64,000 nt of DNA from Serratia symbiotica (GCA_024160085.1 JAMDYG010000001.1:682001-746000); one strand, 5' to 3'; positions 21,951 through 37,880 are shown, counted from the stretch's first letter. Program-made: numbers and translations. The notes: generated from the letters alone by a model not told the origin.

Positions 21951-22974
21951 AACCTAGCACCTCTACCTTTACCTGATTTTCCTGTAAGAATTTAATTGTT
22001 GCCAATGCATCTTCGTCACTGCCTTGCAGTTCTGCCAGCATCATGCCAAATTTTACCCCGCCCGCGTAATCCATCTGAGCACTGATAATATTGTTGTTGA
22101 CGTTAAAGCGTCGGGCGGCTTCTGACAGCAAGGGGACATCAACCGACTGGCCAGTAAATTCCAAACGTAATAGTGGTTGGCGATCGTCCTGACGCTCCGG
22201 CGACAGACGCTTGGCGTAGTCATCCGGGATATCCAAATACAAAGTGGACTGAATAAACTGCTGGGCCAATGGGGTTTTGGGATGAGAGAACACTGCGCTG
22301 ACACTGTCTTTTTCAATTAACTGGCCCTGGCTTATCACCGCAACTTGGTCGCAGATGCGTTTCACTACATCCATTTCGTGGGTGATCAACAAAATGGTCA
22401 GACCCAAACATCGGTTGATGTCTTTCATCAGTTCAAGGATAGTGCGGGTGGTGGCCGGATCAAGAGCACTGGTTGCTTCGTCGCACAGCAGCACTTTCGG
22501 ATTGCTAGCCAGCGCACGGGCGATCGCCACACGCTGTTTCTGGCCACCAGACAGGTTTGCCGGGTAAGCGTCGTGTTTGTCCGCCAATCTTACCAATTCG
22601 AGCAGTTCTGCAACGCGCTTTTTTATATCTACGCGTGAAGTATTATCTAACTCAAGAGGCAACGCAACGTTGCCGAACACCGTACGGGAAGACAGCAAGT
22701 TAAAGTGTTGGAAAATCATGCCAATCTGACGGCGCGCGCCTGTCAGTTCACTTTGTGACAGCGAAGTCAGATCTTGTCCATCGACCAGCACCTGGCCGGA
22801 TGTTGGGCGTTCCAGCATGTTGGCGCAGCGAATAAGTGTGCTTTTACCGGCACCGGAAGCGCCGATAACTCCGTAGATTTGCCCAGCAGGAACGTGAAGA
22901 GTTACGTCAGAAAGTGCAGTAATAGTACGCGAACCATGTTGAAACACTTTGGTGATGTTAGAAAGTTTAATCAT
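21943..22974 (-). CDS. metN: Methionine ABC transporter ATP-binding protein MetN
   Basis: MetN powers methionine uptake. The 343-residue product shows Walker [10 protein letters not shown] near residue 38, Q-loop IFQHFN, signature NLSGGQKQR, Walker [14 protein letters not shown] and the H-loop ITHEMD. A C-terminal NIL (ACT-like) domain (about 265-343, ending VEVLGYV) gives feedback inhibition by methionine. It is the first gene of the operon, with tandem MetJ boxes about 75 bases upstream. Retention suggests that methionine import remains important. Confidence 0.96.
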   Translation of the reverse strand: MIKLSNITKVFQHGSRTITALSDVTLHVPAGQIYGVIGASGAGKSTLIRCANMLERPTSGQVLVDGQDLTSLSQSELTGARRQIGMIFQHFNLLSSRTVFGNVALPLELDNTSRVDIKKRVAELLELVRLADKHDAYPANLSGGQKQRVAIARALASNPKVLLCDEATSALDPATTRTILELMKDINRCLGLTILLITHEMDVVKRICDQVAVISQGQLIEKDSVSAVFSHPKTPLAQQFIQSTLYLDIPDDYAKRLSPERQDDRQPLLRLEFTGQSVDVPLLSEAARRFNVNNNIISAQMDYAGGVKFGMMLAELQGSDEDALATIKFLQENQVKVEVLGYV

Positions 22975-23046
22975 ATTCTTCTTATTCTAGCGTGGCTAGC
23001 TGAGGCTTAATAAAAGTAAACCTTGAAATGGGGGCAGGGTATGGTC

Positions 23047-23078
23047 AGATGTTAAGGTGTCTAGACGTCTAAGTCAAT
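23047..23078. promoter_or_regulatory. Tandem MetJ operator (met boxes)
   Basis: Four consecutive 8-mers read AGATGTTA, AGGTGTCT, AGACGTCT and AAGTCAAT. The third is the exact consensus met box and the second has a single change. They lie between divergent metN and gmhB, where E. coli also has met boxes, so methionine repression of metNIQ is probably kept. This requires metJ elsewhere in the genome. Confidence 0.85.
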
Positions 23079-23151
23079 GTTCAATGCTATTCTCAGTGCC
23101 CGGTAAAACATGCGATACTGTCGGCGTATTCAGGCTATCAGGGGTAAACCG

Positions 23152-23715
23152 GTGACACAAAGCGTTACAGCTATTTTTCTCGATCGTGATGGCACGATTA
23201 ATGTTGATCATGGGTACGTTCATGAAATTGACCACTTCCAATTTATCGATGGTGTGATTGACGCCTGTCACGAGCTTAAAGAGATGGGCTTTGCGCTGGT
23301 TTTGGTCACTAATCAGTCTGGTATCGCGCGCGGCAAGTTTAGCGAAGAACAATTCATGTACCTCACTAAATGGATGGATTGGTCGTTAGCTGATCGTGAT
23401 GTTGACTTCGATGGCATCTATTTCTGTCCGCACCATTCAGAAGCGCTAATAGAAAAATACCGCCAAGCATGCGATTGCCGTAAACCACAGCCAGGCCTGC
23501 TATTACAGGCACTGCATGAGCTGAATATTGATATGGATGCTTCTTATATGGTGGGTGATAAGCCGGAAGACATGCTGGCGGCGATGGCGGCTGGTGTTGG
23601 CACCAAAGTTTTAGTGCACACCGGCAAGCCGGTAACGGAACAAGGCGAGAAACTAGCTGATTGGGTATTAAATAGCCTGGCAGATCTGCCGGAAGCCATC
23701 AGAAAACAAATTTAA
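23152..23715 (+). CDS. gmhB: D-glycero-beta-D-manno-heptose 1,7-bisphosphate 7-phosphatase
   Basis: GmhB dephosphorylates heptose bisphosphate on the way to ADP-heptose, which builds the lipopolysaccharide inner core. I chose GTG 23152 ([15 protein letters not shown]) over an upstream in-frame ATG at 23110. The GTG has GGGG 8 bases before it and matches the E. coli N terminus; the upstream codons do not. The 187-residue HAD-family product has FLDRDGTIN (nucleophile Asp), [10 protein letters not shown], the zinc-binding PHH...CDCRKPQPG cluster and MVGDKPEDM. The rRNA operon follows, as rrnH does in E. coli. Confidence 0.94.
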   Translation: MTQSVTAIFLDRDGTINVDHGYVHEIDHFQFIDGVIDACHELKEMGFALVLVTNQSGIARGKFSEEQFMYLTKWMDWSLADRDVDFDGIYFCPHHSEALIEKYRQACDCRKPQPGLLLQALHELNIDMDASYMVGDKPEDMLAAMAAGVGTKVLVHTGKPVTEQGEKLADWVLNSLADLPEAIRKQI

Positions 23716-23767
23716 TAGGTACCATGAATAAATAGTAAGCGTTTAGATAAAAAACGCATATTAAGCC

Positions 23768-23795
23768 TTGTGATTTTGAATCGGAACCCTACAAT
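23768..23795 (+). promoter_or_regulatory. rRNA operon promoter P1
   Basis: A -35 box TTGTGA (23768-23773), a 16-base spacer and a -10 box TACAAT (23790-23795) are followed by a C-rich discriminator (GCTCCCCC), as in growth-rate-controlled rRNA P1 promoters. A short inverted repeat (GCGTTT/AAACGC, about 23739-23757) just upstream may end the gmhB transcript. Confidence 0.7.
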
Positions 23796-23841
23796 GCTCC
23801 CCCACTAGCCCGGTCGGATAAGCAAAAGTCAAAATAATGGT

Positions 23842-23869
23842 TTGACTCTTCATAGGGAAGGCGTAGTAT
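23842..23869 (+). promoter_or_regulatory. rRNA operon promoter P2
   Basis: TTGACT (23842-23847) and TAGTAT (23864-23869) are separated by 16 bases. The sequence between them (CATAGGGAAGGCG) resembles the E. coli rrn P2 spacer. A boxA-like antitermination element, TGTTCTTTAATAATTT, follows at 23910-23925 in the leader. Confidence 0.75.
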
Positions 23870-24077
23870 ACGCCACCTCAAGTTTGCCGCCGTGCTGCGG
23901 TCAATTTACTGTTCTTTAATAATTTATCAGACAATCTGTGTGGGCACTCCACAAGACGATATCACGTCCTACTATTGGGACGAAAAAATATAAAGTCTTG
24001 AAGAATGACTATCTGAAGTAACATTCATGTAGTAAATCTTTGAGCAGCGCTTCACAAGTTGAAGCGTATCAAGCTTT

Positions 24078-25616
<1,539 letters not shown>

Positions 25617-25697
25617 TCCTTATCGATAAGATATTGATTTGTGTGGTGTGCTCACACAGATTGTCTGATGAAAGTAGCGAGTAGAGAATACCTTAAT

Positions 25698-25773
25698 AGG
25701 CTTGTAGCTCAGCTGGGAGAGCGCCTGCCTTGCACGCAGGAGGTCAGCGGTTCGATCCCGCTTAGCTCCACCA
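25698..25773 (+). tRNA. Chimeric spacer tRNA: tRNA-Ile 5' end joined to tRNA-Ala(UGC) body
   Basis: The anticodon loop CTTGCAC gives TGC, and the body from the D arm to CCA is a normal tRNA-Ala(UGC). However, the first bases, AGGCTTG, are those of the spacer tRNA-Ile(GAU), not the GGGGCTA of tRNA-Ala. The shared block TAGCTCAG (25705-25712) is the likely crossover point. The resulting acceptor stem pairs AGGCTTG with TAGCTCC, giving A1-C72 and C4-C69 mismatches plus wobble pairs at 5-68 and 7-66. The alanine identity pair G3-U70 survives. This is the only tRNA in the 16S-23S spacer, so the separate tRNA-Ile(GAU) of this operon is lost. Confidence 0.85.
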
Positions 25774-25949
25774 TAAAGTCCAAGTGCGTTGTTTCACTAC
25801 TTCAGTAGTGTACTGGCAACAGAAAGTATTTTGTTCTTTAACAATCTGGAACAAGCTGAAAATTAAAAAATGACGGCTAAAGCTTATCTCTGCGTAGAGG
25901 TATTGGGGTAAGGATCAAGCTGTCATAATGAGACACCTTCGGGTTGTAA

Positions 25950-28854
<2,905 letters not shown>

Positions 28855-28958
28855 ACAACACCGAAGGTGTGTTATAGATAGGGGTAGAGTTATTTTCAGC
28901 GAGTTCCGAGATTGGTTCTAGTGGTTACGTGAGTAACGGCCAAAAATGAAACAGACTT

Positions 28959-29078
28959 TGCCTGGCGGCAATAGCACGGTGGTCCCACCTGACCCCATGC
29001 CGAACTCAGCAGTGAAACGCCGTAGCGCCGATGGTAGTGTGGGGTCTCCCCATGTGAGAGTAGGACACTGCCAGGCAT
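28959..29078 (+). rRNA. 5S ribosomal RNA
   Basis: This is a 120-base gene from TGCCTGGCGGCAATAGC to GCCAGGCAT, whose ends pair. The internal loop segment CCCATGCCGAACTCAG is conserved. No tRNA-Asp follows, unlike E. coli rrnH. Confidence 0.97.
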
Positions 29079-29089
29079 CAAATAAAGTA

Positions 29090-29125
29090 GAAAGCCTCAT
29101 GCGAAAGCATCGGGCTTTTTGCTTT
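29090..29125 (+). terminator. rRNA operon terminator
   Basis: A GC-containing hairpin (AAAGCC with ATGC, GAAA loop, GCAT with GGCTTT) followed by TTTTT lies 12 bases after 5S. It matches the usual position and form of the first rrn terminator. Confidence 0.8.
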
Positions 29126-29164
29126 GTGTGTTACCGAGAGTGAAGGTTTACTATGGCAGTTTGG

Positions 29165-30092
29165 AGTCGGAACTGTAGTGGATTAGTAATTCAGGACACG
29201 TCTAAATCCTGTTAGTGTTAAATAGTGAACATGAGGTGATAAATGATCAAAACTCGTCGAACCAAACGCATATTTTCCTAGGAGTTCAAACTCGACGCTA
29301 TATCGACGCTATCGAGCCGGTTGTTAATGACCAGCACGATGCCGGTGAAGTCGTCTAGGCACATGAACTCAATCCTTATCCTTTACGTCAATAGATACGA
29401 CTGTATAAGCAAGCTCTTCAGGGTATTGGGTCGGTTGGGAATGCTATTACGCCTGAGTAACGTGAAATTCAGCAGCTTAAAATGCAAATATAGCGTCTTG
29501 AGATGGAAAAAGCAATACTAAAGCAGGATGCCGTGCTGATGAGCACTCCCCGGAAAAAGCTCGTGCTAATCATATGTCTGAAAGCAAAGTGGCCCATATG
29601 GGTTCTCTGTAATTTGTTTGGTGTTCACTGTAGCGTTGATTAGGCACAGGTGAAGCGGCCCATTGATGTACGACGTGTCGGAATAAGAAGTAGGGTGAGA
29701 ACATATCGTGTTCTTAGTTGTGGTGCCGCAGGCAGGTAGCCGAATAATCAGCCAGATGCTGCGTCAGAGTGGGGTTGATGCAGGCCGATGGCTGGCTCGA
29801 CGCCTGATGGAAGGAATGCACGCTGACACGTAGTCCGCCGGTTTAAACACCGCGACCGGATAAACCATGACAGTATCCCGGCCTTGTCAAACTTATTGCG
29901 TTAGCAGTTTAACCCAGTCGCACTAAATCGCGTCTGGTACGGTGATATCAGTTTTTCGCCTGTAGGACAAATGGGGCTATATCGCACTTGTCGTTGATTT
30001 ATATGCACATCTAATTATCGGTTCAGCACTCTCACTAACTGCTGATGCTGATTGAGTGTGTCGGACAATGGCGTAATGCCCTGGCAACTCCA
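29165..30092 (+). mobile_element. IS3-family insertion sequence remnant (orfA and part of orfB)
   Basis: From ATG 29243 the frame reads IKTRRTKRIFS, then a stop, EFKLDA and further broken pieces. These include QLKMQ, RLEMEKAILKQDAVLMS, which is the leucine-zipper end of an IS3-type OrfA. Downstream pieces fit OrfB: NLFGVHCSV, ARRLMEGMHADT, and LVVDLYAHLIIG of the DDE integrase core. Stops and shifts occur every few dozen codons. The right side is cut by the IS1 fragment. It sits between the 5S terminator and murB, at the apparent genome rearrangement junction. Confidence 0.7.
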
Positions 30093-30362
30093 TCGGGAGC
30101 GACTGGCATTACTAGCCCCCTTTATTGTCGGTATATTTACCAGCAATGACTTGGGCAGTTATGGAATAGCAGTCACGAAGGATAAGCCTCTGATGGGAAA
30201 GATTTTTACTCAGCGTATTAAACGCAATAATCTGACATTACGCACCCGTATCAAATGACTGACTCGCAAGATAATTTGTTTTTCGCGCTCTGTCGAACTC
30301 CACGAAAAGGTCATTAGTGCTTTCATTGAAAAATACATGTTCAACTCATTGGAGGCATCACC
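30093..30362 (+). mobile_element. IS1-family 3' fragment (insB end with right inverted repeat)
   Basis: The frame reads LALLAPFIVGIFTSND, then KPLMGKIFTQRIKRNNLTLR, and after one stop ICFSRSVELHEKVI and IEKYMFN. This is the C-terminal half of an IS1 InsB transposase. The segment 30340-30362 (TTGGAGGCATCACC at its end) matches the IS1 right inverted repeat. The left two-thirds of the element is missing and the fragment joins IS3 sequence directly. Confidence 0.75.
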
Positions 30363-30787
30363 AAATCCTGGTGCAGAGGACTGATCCCGGATTGCCTCTT
30401 ACTGGCAGGATCGTTCAAGTACTCTTAAACGATCGGCATTACCATGGTTTTTTATTATGATAAAAATAATCTAATTGGTATTTATCTATTTATTTAAGGA
30501 TTATTAATACTAGCATCTATCCATAATAATAAGATATTTAATATATTTAAATAAACTGAAGTATATATATTGATGGCGACACATATTATAAGCGATTCAT
30601 TTATAATTAATTATATCCATATCTCCCCTAATTTATATAAAAAGCCCTGATTAAATAAGTAAAGTACGTATTACATCAGATATTATTCTTATTAAAATAG
30701 CAGTAGTTAAAAACAAATATTAGCGACAAGCGTCGAATCGTCGAGTAGACTAGATAGAAGATTATTTCCGTATGGGTATTGAACATT
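30363..30787. other. AT-rich murB upstream region without a gene
   Basis: This 425-base stretch becomes strongly AT-rich from about 30450 and has no supported reading frame. GATCGTT (30409-30415) and AACGATC (30428-30434) form an inverted repeat. The murB promoter presumably lies here, but many AT-rich candidates exist and I could not choose one. Confidence 0.5.
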
Positions 30788-31825
30788 ATGTCTATTGAAA
30801 GCGTGTCTTTAAAATATCACAATACTTTTGCGCTCCCGGTCAACGCAGCGCATCTGATTCTGGCAGATAGAATTGAATTAATGCTCAAAATATGGCAACA
30901 AACGCAAAAGCGCCATATGCCACTGCTGGTGCTCGGCGAGGGAAGCAACGTGCTGTTTCTTGAAGACTTTGCCGGTACGGTGATGGTCAACCAATTAAAA
31001 GGCATAGATATCAGAGAGGAACTGGATACGTGGCACCTCGATATCGGATCAGGTGAGAATTGGCACGATTTGGTTTGTCACACTCTGCTAGTTGGTATTG
31101 CCGGGTTGGAAAACCTGGCTCTGATCCCGGGTTTAGTAGGGTCTGCACCGATTCAGAATATCGGTGCTTACGGCATCGAATTGAAAAACGTTTGTGAATA
31201 TGTCGATCTCTTGGATTTATTTACCGGCGCTATTGATCGTATCCCGGTAGCTGAGTGTGGTTTTGGTTACCGTGAGAGCATTTTTAAACATCAATTTCAG
31301 ACTGGACACATTATCGTTGGTATTGGCTTGTGCTTAAGCAAGAAGTGGCGTCCAATGCTTGAGTATGGAGATTTAACTAAGCTGGATCCGGTAACTGTGA
31401 CACCGAGTCAAATATTCGATTCCGTTTGTGCGATGCGTCGCAGTAAGCTGCCTGATCCCCGTGAGATCGGGAATGCTGGCAGCTTCTTCAAAAATCCGCT
31501 GGTGAGTGCAGAGAAATCTGCATCACTGATATCTCAGTATCCAGGTATGCCACATTATTCGCAGGCAGATGGACAAGTTAAGTTGGCTGCGGGTTGGCTA
31601 ATCGATCAATGCGAGTTGAAGGGATATCGGGTAGGAGGGGCTGCCGTACATCTCTATCAGGCGTTAGTTTTGGTAAATGCGGATAATGCTACCAGCCAGG
31701 ATTTCGTCGCTCTGGCGCGCCATGTGCGTAATACAGTAGCGTCCAGATTCGATGTATGGTTGGAGCCTGAGGTGCGTTTTATCGGCGTGATGGGTGAGTT
31801 GAATGCAGTGGAGGTGTTGTCATGA
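30788..31825 (+). CDS. murB: UDP-N-acetylenolpyruvoylglucosamine reductase
   Basis: MurB is the FAD- and NADPH-dependent enzyme that makes UDP-MurNAc for peptidoglycan. I chose ATG 30788 ([17 protein letters not shown]), which gives 345 residues against 342 in E. coli; an in-frame TTG at 30779 is possible. The FAD-binding motif [43 protein letters not shown] (active-site Ser) and LEPEVRFIG (catalytic Glu) are all present. Substitutions relative to E. coli are more numerous here than in the lpx block. The stop overlaps the birA start. Confidence 0.94.
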   Translation: MSIESVSLKYHNTFALPVNAAHLILADRIELMLKIWQQTQKRHMPLLVLGEGSNVLFLEDFAGTVMVNQLKGIDIREELDTWHLDIGSGENWHDLVCHTLLVGIAGLENLALIPGLVGSAPIQNIGAYGIELKNVCEYVDLLDLFTGAIDRIPVAECGFGYRESIFKHQFQTGHIIVGIGLCLSKKWRPMLEYGDLTKLDPVTVTPSQIFDSVCAMRRSKLPDPREIGNAGSFFKNPLVSAEKSASLISQYPGMPHYSQADGQVKLAAGWLIDQCELKGYRVGGAAVHLYQALVLVNADNATSQDFVALARHVRNTVASRFDVWLEPEVRFIGVMGELNAVEVLS

Positions 31826-32784
31826 AAGATAGCAAGGTGCCGTTGAAGCTGATTGCGCTGTTAGCTGATGGCGGCTCCCATTCAGGGGAACATCTCGGTG
31901 AGTCGTTAGGTATAAGTCGGGCGGCGATTAACAAGCATATCCAGACTATCCGTGAGTGGGGGGTAGATGTATTCACCGTGCCGGGTAAGGGATACAGTCT
32001 TCCAAACCCGATTCAATTGCTAGAAGCCGATCGTATTCTCAAGTTGCTAGAAGACAAACGTGTGACTGTGTTGCCGGTAGTGGATTCAACCAATCAATAT
32101 TTGCTGGATCGTATCTGTAAGCTTCAGTCCGGTGACGCCTGTATTGCCGAATATCAGCAGGCTGGCCGCGGCCGCCGCGGGCGACAGTGGGTCTCACCTT
32201 TTGGCACTAACCTATATCTATCGATATTCTGGCATTTAGAACAGGGGCTAGCTGTTGCTATGGGGCTTAGCCTGGTGATTGGTATTGTGATAGCTGAAGT
32301 CTTACAGCGTCTAGGTGTGAAGGATATTCGGGTTAAGTGGCCGAATGATTTGTATCTTAACGATCGCAAATTAGCTGGTATCCTGGTCGAATTGACAGGA
32401 AAAACTGGTGATGCGGCTCATCTAGTGATGGGAGCTGGCATAAACTTGGCGATGTGCGGTACCAATGCTAACGCCATTAATCAGGAGTGGATCAACTTAC
32501 AGGAGGCAGGGATTAGCATCGATCGCAATGAGCTTGCCGCTACCCTGCTCAATGAGCTGCGACAGTCGTTGAAGCAGTTTGAAAATGATGGACTGACGCC
32601 ATTTGTAGCGCGTTGGCACTCATTAGATAACTTTATTGATCGGCCGATCAAGTTGCTGATTGGTGAACAGCAGATCTTTGGCATTGCTAGAGGCATCGAT
32701 CAGAAGGGAGCTTTATTACTCGATCAACAGGGGGTGATTAACCCCTTTATTGGTGGGGAAATATCTATGTGCAGAGCGGAATAA
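31822..32784 (+). CDS. birA: Bifunctional biotin-protein ligase and biotin operon repressor
   Basis: BirA attaches biotin to the AccB carrier protein and, with biotinyl-AMP bound, represses the bio operon. The 320-residue product has an N-terminal winged-helix domain ([20 protein letters not shown]), the ligase core with the nucleotide motif GRGRRGRQW near residue 115, [17 protein letters not shown], and a C-terminal SH3-like domain. The ATG overlaps the murB TGA (ATGA). Its partner AccA is also retained in this window. Confidence 0.95.
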   Translation: MKDSKVPLKLIALLADGGSHSGEHLGESLGISRAAINKHIQTIREWGVDVFTVPGKGYSLPNPIQLLEADRILKLLEDKRVTVLPVVDSTNQYLLDRICKLQSGDACIAEYQQAGRGRRGRQWVSPFGTNLYLSIFWHLEQGLAVAMGLSLVIGIVIAEVLQRLGVKDIRVKWPNDLYLNDRKLAGILVELTGKTGDAAHLVMGAGINLAMCGTNANAINQEWINLQEAGISIDRNELAATLLNELRQSLKQFENDGLTPFVARWHSLDNFIDRPIKLLIGEQQIFGIARGIDQKGALLLDQQGVINPFIGGEISMCRAE

Positions 32785-32828
32785 AGATTTTAATTAAGGA
32801 TACAGAAGTACCCTCGTATTTCTATGGA

Positions 32829-33779
32829 TTATTTTCTTAAGCATACGCTCTTTACCATATGGTTAGCGCTCTTAGTTATAATCAGGCTTGCTCGCTCACG
32901 TGTCGGTAGTATGTTTTGCTGCAAATTCAAGCTATTAATCTCATTCCATAGATTTGTAGCGATATTTACTGCTTCAGGCTCCGGTAGTTTAGAGTAGTTA
33001 TGGAAATAAGAATCAGGGTTGGAGAACGCCCCCTGACGGAATTTCAGGAAGCGGTTGATATACCAGTTTTGCAGTAATGTTTCCGGCGCATCGACATAGA
33101 TTGAAAAATCAACGAAGTCGGAAACAAATACACGGTACGGATCGTGGGGATAATCCATCCCACTCTGCAATACGTTAAGTCCTTCCAGAATAAGAATATC
33201 CGGTTGTTCGATAACCTTATTGCCATCAGGCACTACATCATAAATCAGATGCGAATAAACCGGAGCCGTTACGCGTTTAGCACCGGATTTCACTTCTGAA
33301 ACGAATTTTATCATACTACGCATATCGTAAGATTGCGGGAACCCCTTTTTCTTCATTAGTCCGCGTTCATTCAGCACCTTGTTGGGGTGCAAGAATCCGT
33401 CGGTAGTGATCAGCTCTACGCTGCGGTGTTCAGGCCAGCTGCTGAGTAGTGCCTGCAACAGGCGTGCGGTGGTACTCTTACCCACGGCGACGCTGCCAGC
33501 AATACCAATGATATAGGGAATTTTTTGCCCGTCGGTGCCGAGGAATTGTTCGAGAACCGCCTGTCGGCGTAGGTTAGAGCTGATATAGAAGTCCAGCAGT
33601 CGCGACAGCGGCAGATAAATCTGCGCCACTTCATCCAAAGAGAGATCTTCGTTAATCCCTTTCAGTTTAAGGATCTCTTCTTCTGACAACGTTAGCGGCA
33701 CCGAATCTCGCAATGCAGCCCACTGGGTACGATCGAACTGAAGATAAGGCGTCGCTAAAGATTGATCTCTTTTTATCAT
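32829..33779 (-). CDS. coaA: Pantothenate kinase CoaA
   Basis: CoaA phosphorylates pantothenate, the first and rate-setting step of coenzyme A synthesis. The open frame extends upstream to 33947. I chose the ATG at 33779 ([17 protein letters not shown]), which gives 316 residues, the same as E. coli, and has AGGA about 12 bases upstream. Motifs are the P-loop [22 protein letters not shown] and [14 protein letters not shown]. It is transcribed against birA, the same arrangement as in E. coli. Confidence 0.95.
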   Translation of the reverse strand: MIKRDQSLATPYLQFDRTQWAALRDSVPLTLSEEEILKLKGINEDLSLDEVAQIYLPLSRLLDFYISSNLRRQAVLEQFLGTDGQKIPYIIGIAGSVAVGKSTTARLLQALLSSWPEHRSVELITTDGFLHPNKVLNERGLMKKKGFPQSYDMRSMIKFVSEVKSGAKRVTAPVYSHLIYDVVPDGNKVIEQPDILILEGLNVLQSGMDYPHDPYRVFVSDFVDFSIYVDAPETLLQNWYINRFLKFRQGAFSNPDSYFHNYSKLPEPEAVNIATNLWNEINSLNLQQNILPTRERASLIITKSANHMVKSVCLRK

Positions 33780-33962
33780 AAGCCAAATTCTTCCTGTTAA
33801 CGTAGGTTGGGAAAGGCGGTAGGACTCTAACTCCAGATAATAAACAAGCAGCATATTATAGATAGCTGCGTATTTGGCGTAGACTTTTTCGAAAAGTTGT
33901 CGATTGCAGTAGTTTATGTCAATTGTGCAGCGGTATCCAGGAACCATGATACCGTTTTCGCA

Positions 33963-34437
33963 CTAGTTGGTGATAGTGCGGGAAAGCTGGTTAATCACGA
34001 ACAGACATTGGTAATAAATCACCGTCAGGTGATAGTAGCCATCGGGATGGTGGGGCATGGCATAGTCGGGCAGATCTCCCAGACAGCAGTGGTACAGCGT
34101 TTCTGAGGTGGAGCCGGTACAACAGGCTTTGATATTGCGTGTGGCTATAAACACTAACAGCTTTTAAACCTTCACATGGTTAGGGCCCCGTTGGGCTTTG
34201 GACACAGTGCCAGTTGCATGGTACCGATGACACTGCGTTCGGTTCTAGCGATCCGTAGCCGCATTCTCCCTTTGGTGAGCGTCGGTTTCAGGTTGTGGAA
34301 ATAGCTTTCGGTATCTTCATGCAGGATCTACGTGTCATAGCCCATCGAAGTGCCATGTGTGACTGCATCAGTCAACAGGTGGGACAGTATATCGTGGTAG
34401 ATGGGCAGCGTGGCGGCGTTTATCAACACACTTTTCT
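33963..34437 (-). pseudogene. GNAT-family acetyltransferase remnant
   Basis: The minus strand reads, in pieces, INAATLPIYHDILSHLLTDA, then an amber, ILHEDTESYFHNLKPTLTKG, and VIGTMQLALCPKPNGA. After stops and an internal loss it continues STSETLYH and GDLPDYAMPHHPDGYYHLTV. This is the layout of a small GNAT acetyltransferase, with the C-terminal PDYA...G.YH.T motif. The acetyl-CoA-binding stretch between the two halves appears deleted. Its substrate is unknown. Confidence 0.65.
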
Positions 34438-34842
34438 TAGGTCATTTCTTTTAGATTAAGGTGGCATTATGAAGAAAGCAATAACTGAGCCAGAATGTTA
34501 AAGCCTACGGCGGTGGCAACAGAGGTGGGGTTTGATAGCCGTTAATGCTTTGGCGCAGGGTAGATTTCACTTTTCTGTGTGTATTGATCCCGTTCACGGT
34601 TTGGCACCCCGACTTAATCGATTTGGGACGACTAATACGGATAATAAGAGGTGGTGCAACGCCGGTAAAAAGTGAGCAAAATTGTACAGAGTGATAACTG
34701 CGATTGATGAATGTTTGTACGTCGTGGACAATGAATTACAAGATAGTATACAAAATTGGCTGATTTATGAGCGAAAGTGCGCGTAACGCAATTTTTTTGT
34801 TGCATAGGCCGCCAGCTCTACCTAGAATACGCTACATTTGAT
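34438..34842. other. Gene-free region before the tRNA cluster
   Basis: I see no supported gene across this 405-base stretch. Short open pieces carry several stops and match nothing I know. The right end contains the tRNA operon promoter listed separately. Confidence 0.5.
34800..34828 (+). promoter_or_regulatory. Promoter of the Thr-Tyr-Gly-Thr tRNA and tufB operon
   Basis: TTGCAT (34800-34805), a 17-base spacer and TAGAAT (34823-34828) lie 14 bases before the first tRNA. This is close to the sigma-70 consensus and in the place expected from the E. coli thrU operon. Confidence 0.7.
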
Positions 34843-34918
<76 letters not shown>

Positions 34919-34942
34919 TGCAAGTTGCAATAATTAAAAGTT

Positions 34943-35027
34943 GGTGGGGTTCCCGAGCGGTTAAAGGGAGCAGACTGTAAATCTGCCGTCATAGACTTCG
35001 AAGGTTCGAATCCTTCCCCCACCACCA
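34943..35027 (+). tRNA. tRNA-Tyr (GUA)
   Basis: An 85-base class II tRNA with a long variable arm, anticodon GTA (GACTGTAAATC) and CCA end. It differs from E. coli tyrU at only a few positions. Confidence 0.95.
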
Positions 35028-35230
35028 AATCTTGCCTTTAGCAATTGACTAAAGCGCGGTAAATCTCGCAGCAGTTAGTTCAATGCGAAAGGGAAAGGTG
35101 AAAAATATTTAGCAAGGTTAGTTTTTTACTGCGCTAAATACAGTCGGCTCGAAAGATAAGAGCCAAGTGACAAACAATCTTGCTCTATCCCTAAAATTTA
35201 CAGAAAAATCTGGTAACCGAGTTCCAGGAT

Positions 35231-35305
<75 letters not shown>

Positions 35306-35311
35306 AGACGT

Positions 35312-36650
<1,339 letters not shown>

Positions 36651-36691
36651 GTTATCGCTTAATCATTGATAACGTTTGACGCGACGCGCGG

Positions 36692-36722
36692 TAAAAAGGC
36701 ATCATTTGATGCTCTTTTTTTC
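36692..36722 (+). terminator. Terminator after tufB
   Basis: GCATCA and TGATGC pair around a 2-base loop, flanked by A-rich sequence on the left and seven or more T on the right. It is positioned 45 bases after the tufB remnant and should still end the tRNA transcript. Confidence 0.75.
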
Positions 36723-36738
36723 TACGCTGTGAACAAGA

Positions 36739-36786
36739 GCCTATCTCACCAGCGATCTTGCAGTCACAATTATTGGTGAGATAGGC
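36739..36786. repeat. 13-base perfect inverted repeat between tufB and secE
   Basis: GCCTATCTCACCA (36739-36751) and TGGTGAGATAGGC (36774-36786) are exact reverse complements around a 22-base loop. The end GAGCCTATC resembles the ends of the dispersed repeat at 59203 and 60749, so it may be a collapsed copy consisting of little more than two ends. Confidence 0.6.
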
Positions 36787-36859
36787 ACTTAAAGTGTGTG
36801 ACTAATGTGTCATGGAGTATACGCCGAGATACTGGCAAAACAGTATCTGATCAATTTAG

Positions 36860-36882
36860 TTTGCCTCGCAATGCGAGGCAAA
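36860..36882. promoter_or_regulatory. 10-base hairpin upstream of secE
   Basis: TTTGCCTCGC and GCGAGGCAAA are perfect complements around AAT. There is no T run directly after, so it may be an RNA element or part of the secE leader rather than a simple terminator. Confidence 0.45.
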
Positions 36883-36917
36883 GTGGTTTGTTTTAGATTA
36901 TTGTAACAGGTTGGTTT

Positions 36918-37301
36918 ATGAGTGCGAATATCGAGGCTCAAGGGAGCGGGCGCCGCCTGGAAGCGGTTAAGTGGCTAAACGTTGCCACTCTGTTGGTTGT
37001 GGCTATCGTCGGTAATTATTACTATCGTGATTTAAGCCTGCTATTGCGTGCGCTGGCAGTTATGCTGATTATCACCGTTGCAGGTGCAGTAGCACTGATG
37101 ACTACCAAAGGCAAAGCCACAGTTGCGTTTGCGCGCGAAGCGCGAACCGAAGTGCGTAAAGTAATTTGGCCAACTCGTCAGGAAACGCTACATACTACGT
37201 TGATTGTTGCTGCGGTAACTGCCGTGATGTCAATAATTCTGTGGGGGCTAGATGGTGTTCTGGTTCGTTTGGTCTCGTTTATTACTGGCCTGAGGTTCTA
37301 A
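36918..37301 (+). CDS. secE: Preprotein translocase subunit SecE
   Basis: SecE clamps SecY in the inner-membrane protein channel and is essential. The 127-residue product has the gammaproteobacterial form with three membrane helices (about residues 18-36, 44-62 and 93-115) and the conserved amphipathic stretch [21 protein letters not shown]. It overlaps no neighbour and ends 1 base before nusG, as expected for the secE-nusG operon. Confidence 0.95.
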   Translation: MSANIEAQGSGRRLEAVKWLNVATLLVVAIVGNYYYRDLSLLLRALAVMLIITVAGAVALMTTKGKATVAFAREARTEVRKVIWPTRQETLHTTLIVAAVTAVMSIILWGLDGVLVRLVSFITGLRF

Positions 37302-37302
37302 A

Positions 37303-37848
37303 ATGTCTGAAGCTCCAAAAAAACGCTGGTACGTCGTTCAGGCGCTTTCCGGTTTTGAAGGTCGCGTAGCGCAATCGCTGCGTGAACATATTAAACTGTA
37401 CGATATGGAAGATCTGTTCGGCGAAGTGATGGTGCCTACGGAAGAAGTGGTTGAAATCCGTGGTGGTCAACGTCGTAAGAGCGAGCGCAAGTTCTTCCCT
37501 GGCTATGTATTGGTGCAGATGGTAATGAATGACGCCAGTTGGCACTTGGTGAGTAGCGTTCCACGCGTCATGGGCTTTATCGGCGGTACTTCAGACCGTC
37601 CGGCACCGATTAGCGATAAAGAAGTGGATGCTATCATGAATCGCCTGCAACAGGTGGGTGATAAGCCACGTCCGAAAACACTGTTTGAACCAGGCGAACT
37701 GGTTCATGTTAACGATGGCCCGTTTGCTGACTTTAACGGTGTGGTCGAAGAAGTGGATTACGAGAAGAGCCGCCTAAAAGTTTCTGTTTCTATCTTTGGC
37801 CGTGCGACGCCGGTAGAATTAGACTTTAGCCAGGTTGAAAAAGGTTGA
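37303..37848 (+). CDS. nusG: Transcription elongation and antitermination factor NusG
   Basis: NusG binds RNA polymerase, supports processive elongation, links to ribosomes through S10 and to Rho through its KOW domain. The 181-residue product is full length. It has an NGN domain ([30 protein letters not shown]) and a C-terminal KOW domain ([20 protein letters not shown]). Intact. Confidence 0.96.
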   Translation: MSEAPKKRWYVVQALSGFEGRVAQSLREHIKLYDMEDLFGEVMVPTEEVVEIRGGQRRKSERKFFPGYVLVQMVMNDASWHLVSSVPRVMGFIGGTSDRPAPISDKEVDAIMNRLQQVGDKPRPKTLFEPGELVHVNDGPFADFNGVVEEVDYEKSRLKVSVSIFGRATPVELDFSQVEKG

Positions 37849-37880
37849 GAGTTGATCAATATCTGGCGACGTTTTCCCAC

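Noticed and set aside
33780-33947. 56-codon N-terminal extension of coaA
   Set aside because: Starting at 33779 gives exactly the E. coli length and N terminus; the upstream part is unlike the family.
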